From an uncultured Myxococcales bacterium (lineage in GTDB: Bacteria > Myxococcota_A > Polyangia > Polyangiales > Polyangiaceae), in assembly GCA_937902985.1 (NCBI GenBank), contig CALFNG010000314.1, positions 1 to 32,785 on the forward strand: a stretch of 32,785 nucleotides of DNA, read 5' to 3'. Under the pieces are notes generated by a model. The model was not told the DNA's origin. It saw only the letters and a program-made list of their open reading frames with translations, and did not search any database. Positions 8,814-15,900 of the stretch are shown here, piece by piece. Position numbers and translations under genes: made by a program. Within the stretch, counting starts at the first letter, position 1; each line of letters begins with the position of its first letter.

Positions 8814-9233
8814 ATGAGCCGGCACGGTCGTCAGACCCGCCTCGCGGAGGTCGGCTCGGCGGGCCAGGCGCGCATCGCGGCGGCGACGGTCGACGTCGCC
8901 GTAGACGGACTCGCGGCCGAAGTGGCGACCCGTTACCTCGTGGGCGCCGGCGTCGGTTGCGTCCGTGTGCGAGAGCGTGGCCTCGCGGGCTCCGTCAGCC
9001 TCGCGGACATCGCGCGTTCGATCGACCCGGGCGTTCGCGTCGAGGTCGCGGTCGGCTCGGCGCGAGAGGCGGCTCCCGCGGGAGGTGCGGCACCGGGCGC
9101 CCACACCGTTCGCGATGGACTCGACGTGAGCGACTTTCGCGACCCCAGCGCGCGCGCCGTCGCGCGAGGCGCACACGAAGCGCTGCGGGCCCTCCGCACC
9201 GCGCTCGGCTCCGGGCCGGGGGGTGGATCGTGA
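8814..9233 (+). CDS. Degenerate E1-like half protein carrying the RxxRQ arginine-finger segment
   Basis: A 139-residue protein starting one base after the cysO stop, with GGAGG upstream, and overlapping the next gene as GTGA. Residues 3-7 (RHGRQ), then EVGSAGQARI and GLAAEVATRYLVGAGVGCVRV, align with the start of MoeB/ThiF proteins (RYxRQ, GxxGQxxL, the nucleotide loop, then YLxxAGVG). The glycine loop is replaced by VDGLAAE and the SNLxRQ loop is absent, so ATP binding is unlikely. SIDPGVRVEVAVGSA recalls the E1 strand NPxVxVE, and the C-terminal helix AHEALRALRTALG recalls the E1 scaffold helix. I infer a non-catalytic subunit completing the active site of the 7781-8524 enzyme. The family match is from reading only. 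Confidence 0.8.
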   Translation: MSRHGRQTRLAEVGSAGQARIAAATVDVAVDGLAAEVATRYLVGAGVGCVRVRERGLAGSVSLADIARSIDPGVRVEVAVGSAREAAPAGGAAPGAHTVRDGLDVSDFRDPSARAVARGAHEALRALRTALGSGPGGGS

Positions 9234-10183
9234 GTCGGCCCTCAGGGAACGGGGGCCGCCGCCTCGAGTCGGTCATCGACGGGGTCGGCAACACCCCTCT
9301 CGTTCGCCTCCGCAAAGTGACGAGCGACGTGCCCGACGTCGAGGTGTGGGCGAAGCTCGAGTTCGCGAACCCGGGAGGCAGCGTCAAGGACCGGCCGGCG
9401 CTCCGCATGATGCTCGACGCCCTCGCCGACGGCCGCCTGACACGCGACAAAATCCTGATCGACTCGACGAGCGGCAACACCGGGGTCGCGTACTCGATCT
9501 TCGGGGCTGCGCTCGGAATCCGCGTGCGGCTCGTCATGCCGTCGAACGTCAGCAAGGCGCGCAAGGACATCGCCAAGAGCTTCGGGACCGAGATCGTCTT
9601 CAGCGATCCGATGGAGGGCTCCGACGGGGCCATCCGCCTCGCGCGCGAGCTCGTGGCGAAGGACCGCAGCACGTACTTTTATCCCGATCAGTACTCGAAC
9701 CCGTCGAACTGGCGCGCCCACTACGACGGCACGGGGGTCGAGATCCTCGCCGCGCTGGGCGATCGGCTGACGCACTTCGTCGCCGGCCTCGGAACGACGG
9801 GCACGATGATGGGCACGACGCGGCGACTCAAGGAGCACCCTCGACCGATCGAGTGCGTCGCGATCGAGCCGGCCGACGCGCTGCACGGCCTCGAGGGGCT
9901 GAAGCACCTGGCCAGCAGCCTCGTTCCGCCCATCTACGATCCCAAGGTGCCCGATCGCATCCTGCCCATCACCACCGAAGACGGCTGGGACATGGCCGAC
10001 CGGCTCGCCCGAGAAGAAGGCTTGCACGTCGGCCACTCGTCGGGTGCCAACGTCTTCGGCGCCATGCTACTCGCGCGCGAAGCGCAGAAGAGCGGCCGCG
10101 GAGGCTGCGTGGTGGCGATCATCTGCGACCGGGGCGATCGCTACTTCGCCCCGATGAAGTGGGAGCGGCGGTACGTCTGGTGA
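9230..10183 (+). CDS. cysM: CysM-type cysteine synthase (protein-thiocarboxylate dependent)
   Basis: PLP-dependent synthase of 317 residues, GTG start at 9230 overlapping the previous stop. PLP-lysine is Lys53 in NPGGSVKDRPA; TSGNTG at about 80-85; phosphate loop GLGTTGTMMGTTRRL. VAGLGTTGT, the later VPPIYDP, and KDRPA (KDRIS in CysK) resemble mycobacterial CysM, which takes O-phosphoserine and CysO thiocarboxylate. At the position I align with the phosphoserine-reading arginine of mycobacterial CysM there is a lysine (GLKHL); this alignment is from memory. The C-terminus closes with YFAPMKWERRYVW. Adjacency to cysO and mec supports the role. Confidence 0.9.
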   Translation: MSRPSGNGGRRLESVIDGVGNTPLVRLRKVTSDVPDVEVWAKLEFANPGGSVKDRPALRMMLDALADGRLTRDKILIDSTSGNTGVAYSIFGAALGIRVRLVMPSNVSKARKDIAKSFGTEIVFSDPMEGSDGAIRLARELVAKDRSTYFYPDQYSNPSNWRAHYDGTGVEILAALGDRLTHFVAGLGTTGTMMGTTRRLKEHPRPIECVAIEPADALHGLEGLKHLASSLVPPIYDPKVPDRILPITTEDGWDMADRLAREEGLHVGHSSGANVFGAMLLAREAQKSGRGGCVVAIICDRGDRYFAPMKWERRYVW

Positions 10184-10226
10184 GCATGTGGTGAGCACGG
10201 CCTCGATCGCGCCGGCTGTCGCGCTG

Positions 10227-10241
10227 GGCCGCCCGGCGGCC
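10227..10241. other. GC-rich hairpin in the cysM-mec gap
   Basis: GGCCGC (10227-10232) and GCGGCC (10236-10241) pair perfectly around a three-base loop within the 105-bp gap between the cysM and mec genes, the only real gap in the cluster. No T-tract follows, so it may be an mRNA-stability or partial attenuation element, or chance. Confidence 0.2.
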
Positions 10242-10288
10242 TCGCGGGTCTTGCTCGATCTGACCACCTTGAGGGAGAGAACCGGTCG

Positions 10289-10810
10289 ATGCGCGACGTG
10301 AAGAAGCATCCTTGGGCAGAGGGAAATCTGGTGATCGGCCGGAGCATCCTCGAGCGGGTGAACGAAGAGGCGCGAGGGGCCTACGGATGCGACGAAGAGA
10401 GCTGCGGCTTCCTCGTCGGTCCCGCCGGCAACGCGGCCCGCGTCGACGGCATCGTGCCGATGGTCAACCGCGCGAACGCGCTGCACCGGCTCGAACCCGA
10501 GGCGTACCCCCGAACGGGGCACACGTACTTCGACATCGACTCGATGAAATTCGAGGGGGCCATCCGCCGCGGCGAGGCCGAAGGACGGCCGGTCAAGGTG
10601 CTCTATCACTCGCACCTCGACGTGGGCGCGTACTTCTCGGCGACCGACGCCGAGGTGGCCAAGATGGGGCAGGGCGAGCCGCCCTGGGACCTCGCGTACC
10701 TCGTCACGAGCGTCCGAGCGACCGGCGTCGACGATCGCAAGCTCTTCATCTGGGATCCCGCTACGAGCTCGTTCATCGAGAGCCGCCTCGAGGTCGAAGA
10801 GGGCTCCTGA
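10289..10810 (+). CDS. mec: JAMM/MPN+ metallopeptidase, Mec-type
   Basis: Zinc peptidase that in the CysO pathway releases cysteine from the CysO-Cys adduct and regenerates the carrier. The JAMM signature is exact: Glu37 in ESCGFLVG, then His107-x-His109-x7-Ser117-x2-Asp120 (YHSHLDVGAYFSATD). At 173 residues it is longer than the roughly 146-residue mycobacterial Mec, mainly by an N-terminal extension and a middle insert around residues 60-90. A Shine-Dalgarno-like GAGGGAGAG lies upstream of ATG 10289. The next gene begins two bases after its stop. Confidence 0.93.
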   Translation: MRDVKKHPWAEGNLVIGRSILERVNEEARGAYGCDEESCGFLVGPAGNAARVDGIVPMVNRANALHRLEPEAYPRTGHTYFDIDSMKFEGAIRRGEAEGRPVKVLYHSHLDVGAYFSATDAEVAKMGQGEPPWDLAYLVTSVRATGVDDRKLFIWDPATSSFIESRLEVEEGS

Positions 10811-10812
10811 CG

Positions 10813-12090
10813 ATGCGCGAGCGTGCGACGGCAGCCGCTGCGGCGTTCGCGATTCTCGCGAGCACGCGCGGCGCGGTCGCGCAGGCGCATGCGCCGATCG
10901 ACCGCCTCGCCGAGGCGTGGCGCGGCCTCGGCGCCGCCGTCGTGGTCGATCGACCTCGCTTTCTCAACGACGACGAGACCCTCGCCGTGGCCTTGCCCGA
11001 GCTGCCCGACGGGGAGTGCACGACGGTGGTCCTCCTCGGCGCGCGCGGATTGGGCTTTCACGTGCGCCTCGGAGAGGGTCGTGACGACGATCCGAACGCC
11101 CGCGTCCCCAGCGAGGCGGGCGCCCTCTCGATCGAGCGCTGCGGGGCGACGCTGCCGCGACGCCTGCTCGTGACCAGCGACTCGGGCCGGGGGGCGCTCG
11201 AGACGATTGTCGCGCGCTCGGCGCGGCCGCTCGAGCCGCTCCGGAGCATTCTGCCCGAGCGCACCGGCGGAAGCAGCCCCACCGCGCCCGAACCGGGGCT
11301 CTTGCCGGCCATGCCGCTACCGGAGAGGCGAGCGGAGCTCGCAGAGATGCGGGCGCGGCGCGACGGAGCCACGATCGCCACGCGAGCCACGTGGGCCTCG
11401 GGTGCCGACGGGAACGGCGCCGCCGAAGAGGTCCTAGACCCCGGGTGTCATTCGTTCCAGCTCTTCGCCGTCGATCCGCGCACGGCCAACCCTTCGCATA
11501 GAAACCGGCTCGACCTCGACGCCGAGATGCGCGACGCCTCGGGCGACCGTATCCTTGCCCGAGACCGCAGCGACGCGCCCGATGCGCGACTCGAGCTCTG
11601 CGTCGGCGAAACCACGCGAGTGGAGGTCGGGTTCGCCGGCTCCCCGCCCGACGCTCCGGTTCTCGTGACGCACGGGGTGTGGCCGATCCCCGATCGGTTG
11701 CCCACGGTGTGGGGGAGCGACGCGCGCGGCCGGATGGCGCACGTGCTTCTCACGCGGCATGTTCGCTCGCTACCCGGCGAGCCGGTCTTGCTTGCCCAGG
11801 GAGGCTCGGGGACGACACCGGTGCCGCTCTCCCTCGAGGCCGGCGCGTGTTACCTGGCGCTCGTCTCGGTCGTGCAAGGGGCGTCACGCGCGGTCAATCT
11901 GCGCGTTCGCATCAGCATGCACGACGCGTTCGACGATCGTGGCGTCGACGAGAACGGCGCGGTGGTCGCGTTCTGCGCCGGTGCTCGCACGAGCGCGTTC
12001 GCGGAGATCGAGGCGCGGGGGACCCCGCTCCTCGGCTGGGGCCTCGCCCTTTACCGGGTCGCGTCTGCGGTCTGGGAAGTGACGCCGTGA
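10813..12090 (+). CDS. Exported protein with three paired-cysteine repeat units
   Basis: The 425-residue protein starts with a signal peptide (RERATAAAAAFAILAS, cleavage near AVA-QA). The mature part contains three similar units, each opening with a cysteine before a beta strand (ECTTVVLL, GCHSFQLFAV, ACYLALVSVV), then a middle strand, and a second cysteine about 40-60 residues later (RCGATLP, LCVGET, FCAGAR). This looks like tandem beta domains held by disulfides. The downstream lipoprotein carries the same unit. No catalytic motif is seen, and I do not recognise a named family. Start at ATG 10813 is two bases after the mec stop; no functional link to cysteine synthesis is evident. Confidence 0.8.
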   Translation: MRERATAAAAAFAILASTRGAVAQAHAPIDRLAEAWRGLGAAVVVDRPRFLNDDETLAVALPELPDGECTTVVLLGARGLGFHVRLGEGRDDDPNARVPSEAGALSIERCGATLPRRLLVTSDSGRGALETIVARSARPLEPLRSILPERTGGSSPTAPEPGLLPAMPLPERRAELAEMRARRDGATIATRATWASGADGNGAAEEVLDPGCHSFQLFAVDPRTANPSHRNRLDLDAEMRDASGDRILARDRSDAPDARLELCVGETTRVEVGFAGSPPDAPVLVTHGVWPIPDRLPTVWGSDARGRMAHVLLTRHVRSLPGEPVLLAQGGSGTTPVPLSLEAGACYLALVSVVQGASRAVNLRVRISMHDAFDDRGVDENGAVVAFCAGARTSAFAEIEARGTPLLGWGLALYRVASAVWEVTP

Positions 12091-12147
12091 CGTCGCCCGC
12101 GCTCGACCCGTCCCGCATGCGCGGGTCGTCTGGCGCGATCGCGCTGG

Positions 12148-12180
12148 AGAGAAACCGCAAAGGCACGAAGGCACGAAATG
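12148..12180 (+). repeat. Dispersed-repeat-like sequence before the lipoprotein gene
   Basis: An A-rich stretch (core CCGCAAAGGCACGAAGGCAC) stands out from the GC-rich surroundings and contains the direct repeat GGCACGAA twice. Its core, CCGCAAAGGC, recurs in reverse at 15876-15885. It resembles a class of intergenic repeats I recall from many bacterial genomes, which cannot be confirmed here. Confidence 0.35.
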
Positions 12181-12218
12181 TTTGGTTCGGGGGCTGGTGC
12201 ATTCTCGAGTTCGTCGCA

Positions 12219-13907
12219 ATGGCCGCGTGCGCCTCGCTCGCCTTGCTCGCCTCGCTCTTGCTCGCCGGATGCGTCGGTCTTGCGCATGCCCCGGCGGGTG
12301 CGAACGCGGGGGCCGCGCTCCCGGCGCCGGGCACCGCGGCGGGCCAGCTGGACGCGCGCTTGCTCCTCGGCGACCTGACCGCGCGCGCCTCTCGGCTGGG
12401 CGCGGGGACGCCCGCGCTGGTCGCTTCGTCGCAGGCGATCGACAATGGCTGGGTCGGCGGCTTCATCGACGTGCCCGGCGATGCCTGCGTTCTCGGGTAC
12501 GCCCGAGGCTCGTCGTCGATCGACGACGTCGACGTCGCGATCTACTCCGAAGACGGGACCACGCTCGCGGTCGACGAAGGGCGCGACGTTCACCCCACGG
12601 TCCTCATCTGCGCGCCGCACCCGGACCGGATGTACCTGACCGCGCACATCGTCGAGGGCGAGGGCTTCGTTGCCGTGGGCGCGCAGCTCGTGCCCAAGGA
12701 TCGGGCGGTCATCGTGGCCCGGGCGCTGGGCGCGCGCGGCTACGCGGGGCAAGGGCCGCGCGCGGCCGAAGCGTGGCCCGGGCTCGACGACGCGGTCAGG
12801 CATCACCGTGGCGAGCTCGGCGGAGCCTGGCAAGAGTTCCGCCGTGTGGCCCTCGCCATCGACGCGCGGATGCCTACGTACGCGGCGTTCCCGCTCGACG
12901 CCGACGAGTGCGTCGACGCGGTGATCGTACCCGACGACGACGTCGGTCCGCTCGACGTCGAGGCCTACGATGACCAGGGTCGGGTCGTGGCGCGCGCCCG
13001 CGAGGGAGCCGGAACGCGGACGCTCACCGTGTGCTCGCCCGTCCCGATGGCCGGCACGCTTGCGGTCCGGCCGCACGTCGGGCGCGGGCTCGCAGCGGTG
13101 GTGCTCGCCCGGACGCCCGGCGACGCGAGCCGCGATCTCGCCGCGGCGCCCGACGTGGCCTGGGTCACGCCGTCGCTCCCGATCGACAAGGCCAAGAGCG
13201 CTCGCGACGCGCTGCTCGCGAAGAGCGGCTACGACGCCGCCGTGACCACGACCTCGGGCACCCTGAGCCTCGGGCACCGGGCCCGGGTCCCGCTCGAGCT
13301 CAAGGGCATCGCGGGGTCGTGCGCACGGATCGACGTGGTCGGCGGCGCGCCGCTGGCGCTCCTCGACGCTCGCGTATGGAGCGACACGGGCGCGCTCCTC
13401 GCCTCGGCGGAGGCGTCGTCGGCGCTCGCTCTCTTCGTGTGCGCTCGCGTGGCCGCGCACCTCGAGATCGAGACCCGCGGCCGTCCCGGTCCCTTCGTGT
13501 TGACCGTCCGATCCGAGCGGTGGCGAGACGCTAGCTTCGAAGCGCACCCCCTGGCCGCCTCGCGCATGCTCGCGCGCGCGGCGGCGGGCCCCGACATGCT
13601 TCTCGACGGCAAGGAGCAAGCGACACGCGAGCTGGTTCTCGACGGTGAGCGCATCACGTCGTGGAGCGAGACCATCGCGGCGCGCAAGTGCCTGCGAGCG
13701 ACGGTCGGCGTCCAGGGGGACGGGGCGGGGGTCGAGGCCCGCGTCTTCGAGGGGAGCGACGAGCTCGATCGCTCGGAGGCTGCGCATGCGGCGAGCGTGC
13801 GCGCGTGCGCCACGACCGAGGCGCCGCGCGCAGTGCGATTCGAAGTCCGCGCGTCTGCAGGCCACGTCGACGCCGTGCTCGGGGAGCGCACCTCGAGTCG
13901 GCCCTAA
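12219..13907 (+). CDS. Lipoprotein with four paired-cysteine beta repeats
   Basis: Start chosen at ATG 12219 because it gives a lipoprotein signal peptide ending in the lipobox LLAGC (cysteine at residue 18). An in-frame GTG at 12087, overlapping the previous stop, would place about 44 residues with no signal character ahead of it. The 562-residue protein holds four units, each with a first cysteine near the strand start (DACVLGY, DECVDAV, SCARIDV, KCLRATV) and a second 40-50 residues on (LICAP, TVCSP, LFVCARV, VRACATT). The unit between them follows D-V-x-V-x-x-D-x-G-x-x-LA. The fold resembles prepeptidase C-terminal-like beta sandwiches, a guess. Probably anchored in the envelope. Confidence 0.8.
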   Translation: MAACASLALLASLLLAGCVGLAHAPAGANAGAALPAPGTAAGQLDARLLLGDLTARASRLGAGTPALVASSQAIDNGWVGGFIDVPGDACVLGYARGSSSIDDVDVAIYSEDGTTLAVDEGRDVHPTVLICAPHPDRMYLTAHIVEGEGFVAVGAQLVPKDRAVIVARALGARGYAGQGPRAAEAWPGLDDAVRHHRGELGGAWQEFRRVALAIDARMPTYAAFPLDADECVDAVIVPDDDVGPLDVEAYDDQGRVVARAREGAGTRTLTVCSPVPMAGTLAVRPHVGRGLAAVVLARTPGDASRDLAAAPDVAWVTPSLPIDKAKSARDALLAKSGYDAAVTTTSGTLSLGHRARVPLELKGIAGSCARIDVVGGAPLALLDARVWSDTGALLASAEASSALALFVCARVAAHLEIETRGRPGPFVLTVRSERWRDASFEAHPLAASRMLARAAAGPDMLLDGKEQATRELVLDGERITSWSETIAARKCLRATVGVQGDGAGVEARVFEGSDELDRSEAAHAASVRACATTEAPRAVRFEVRASAGHVDAVLGERTSSRP

Positions 13908-14041
13908 CGAGTCTCGTCGTCGGCGTCGCGGATGATGTCCCTGACCGGGGCGTCCGCTCGAGAAAGGTGCCGTACGACGCGATTCCAGGGCGCCGCCGGT
14001 GGGGCGGGCAGCGGGGTGGGTCCAGTGAGTGATACGGTCTA

Positions 14042-14072
14042 GGGGGCGCTTTCCACATAGAGAAGCGCCCCT
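14042..14072 (+). promoter_or_regulatory. Strong hairpin directly before the GT-C-like start codon
   Basis: GGGGCGCTT (14043-14051) and AAGCGCCCC (14063-14071) form a perfect 9-bp stem with an 11-nt loop, extendable by a G-T pair at 14042/14072. The stem ends three bases before ATG 14075, where the ribosome binding site should lie, and no Shine-Dalgarno is visible. It could be a terminator for the upstream gene (without a T-tract) or an element that masks initiation. Confidence 0.5.
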
Positions 14073-14074
14073 CG

Positions 14075-15862
14075 ATGACCTCTCTCGGCGAACCCCTACC
14101 TTCCCGCGCGACCTCCGGCTCCCGTGCCGCGACCCGACTCGAACTGGCCCCCCGTTTGCGGCGTGCGCTGCTCATCGCGACCGCCGCCGTCGCGGTCCTC
14201 ATTCACATTCCGGGCCTGCGTACGCCGCTCCTGCTCGACGACTACACGCAGCGCGCGATGGCCGAGGGGCGATACCCGTCACCGCCCGGGCCTTTTCAGC
14301 TCTACGACTTCATCGACGACGCCAACCGCGCGATCCTGTTGGATCGGGGCATCCTCCCGTGGTGGTCGCACCCGAAGGTGGTGATGCGCTTCTTGCGCCC
14401 CCTTTCGAGCGCGCTCCTCTGGGTGGACTATCGAATCGTCGGCGGGAACCCGTTCTGGGGTCACCTGCACTCGTTCTTGTGGTGGGCGGCGGCCTGCTTC
14501 GCGGTGCACGCCCTGCTGCGCCGTCTCTTCACGTCGCGTGTCGCGTGGCTCGGCGTCGCGGTCTTCGCCCTGGCGCCATGCCACGCGCTTCCGCTCTCGT
14601 GGATGGCGAACCGCGAAGAGATCGTGTCGACGGCGCTGGGAACGGTCGCGCTCACGGTCTACCTGCGCTGGCGTGAGGAGCGCCGCGCCCGCGACGGCAT
14701 CCTGAGTCTGGCGCTCTTCTCGGTGGCCGCGCTCGCGGGCGAGTACACGCTCTGCTTCGCCGGGTATGCCGTCGCGGCCGAGCTGGTGATTCGACGCGAG
14801 TCGATTCCTCGAAGGCTGGTCGGGCTCGCGTGCTTCGCGCTGCCTCTCGTCGGCTACGCGGCGATCCATCAGGCGCTGCGTTACGGCGCCTTCGGGATCG
14901 GGTACTACCACGACCCGATCGGCGACCTGGGCGCGTACGCGGCGAGCGCTCCGCGCCGCCTGGGCGTGCTCTTCGCCACGGCGTGGCTCGGCGTGAATGA
15001 CGTCGCGTGGCTCAACGAGTCGGATTGGAAGATCGCCCTCTTGACCCTCGGGGCCGCCGCTTTTCTCGTCGTACCCGTCGCGCGAATGCTCCGCGAACTC
15101 GACGCGCCCCTGCGCGGGCGCGCGGTGACGATGCTCATGGGTTCGGTTCTGTCGATGGCCCCGGTGATGGCCGTGGATGCGTCGGCGCGCCTGCTGCAGG
15201 TCCCCATGATCGGCGTGAGCGCCGTGGTCGCGCTGCTCGTCGACCATGCCTGGTTTCCGGCGACCCCGCGACCACGCCGCGGGGCCGCCGAGCTCACGGA
15301 GCTCGTGGTCCTCGGGCTCGCGTTCATTCACTTCTTCCGGGCGCCGCTGGATACGTTCCTTGCTCAGAGCGCGACGCGGACCTGGGCCTCGGCCTTCGCG
15401 GCGCGGCTCGGCTCGCTGTCGGAGCGGGCCGACGGCAAGTCGAGGGTGACCATCCTTCGCGCCAACATCTCGCAAGCGATCTTCTTCGCGCCGCTCGTGA
15501 TCGAAGGGCCCGACGGCTCCGAAGCCCGCGTTCGAACGCTCACGCTGCGTTCGGGGCGCTGCCTCCTCCGGCGGACCTCGGCCCGCGCCTTCGAGCTGAT
15601 CGGCGGGGCAGGGGGGCTCTTCCCGGTCGGACCGGACGACCTGCTCCGCGACGTGCCGATCCATCAGGGAGAGCGAATGGAGCTCGATGGCATGCGCGTG
15701 ACGCTGCTCGAACTGCACGACGACGGTTCGGCGCATCGCGCGCGGTTCGAGTTCGATCGCGACCTCGACGATCCGTCGATGCTCTGGCTCGTGGACGGAA
15801 CGTATGGCTTCCACGAGCAAAAGTTGCCGGCGGTAGGCTACGGCGAACTCCTGGACCCCTAG
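14075..15862 (+). CDS. Polytopic membrane protein, GT-C glycosyltransferase-like
   Basis: A 595-residue inner-membrane protein with roughly ten to twelve hydrophobic segments between residues 30 and 430. The first helix is followed by RTPLLLDDYTQ (Asp55, Asp56), an acidic pair in the first loop as in GT-C enzymes that use lipid-linked sugars. The loop RFLRPLSSALLWVDYRI and helix-rich pattern also fit O-mannosyltransferase/TMTC-like proteins. The last 130 residues form a soluble, beta-rich domain (VTILRANISQAIFFAPLVIEG onward). Donor and acceptor are unknown. The start codon follows a strong hairpin; a TTG about 27 codons downstream is the only other early start noted. The next gene downstream, an acyltransferase, is convergent. 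Confidence 0.72.
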   Translation: MTSLGEPLPSRATSGSRAATRLELAPRLRRALLIATAAVAVLIHIPGLRTPLLLDDYTQRAMAEGRYPSPPGPFQLYDFIDDANRAILLDRGILPWWSHPKVVMRFLRPLSSALLWVDYRIVGGNPFWGHLHSFLWWAAACFAVHALLRRLFTSRVAWLGVAVFALAPCHALPLSWMANREEIVSTALGTVALTVYLRWREERRARDGILSLALFSVAALAGEYTLCFAGYAVAAELVIRRESIPRRLVGLACFALPLVGYAAIHQALRYGAFGIGYYHDPIGDLGAYAASAPRRLGVLFATAWLGVNDVAWLNESDWKIALLTLGAAAFLVVPVARMLRELDAPLRGRAVTMLMGSVLSMAPVMAVDASARLLQVPMIGVSAVVALLVDHAWFPATPRPRRGAAELTELVVLGLAFIHFFRAPLDTFLAQSATRTWASAFAARLGSLSERADGKSRVTILRANISQAIFFAPLVIEGPDGSEARVRTLTLRSGRCLLRRTSARAFELIGGAGGLFPVGPDDLLRDVPIHQGERMELDGMRVTLLELHDDGSAHRARFEFDRDLDDPSMLWLVDGTYGFHEQKLPAVGYGELLDP

Positions 15863-15865
15863 CTC

Positions 15866-15890
15866 TCTGCTCTGCGCCTTTGCGGCCAAT
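15866..15890 (-). repeat. Second copy of the CCGCAAAGGC-type repeat core
   Basis: The 38-bp gap between two convergent genes holds GCGCCTTTGCGG (15874-15885), the reverse complement of CCGCAAAGGCGC, preceded by CTCTCTGCTCT. It matches the core of the element at 12148-12180 and lies in another intergenic gap. Confidence 0.3.
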
Positions 15891-15900
15891 CTCGCGCTCG

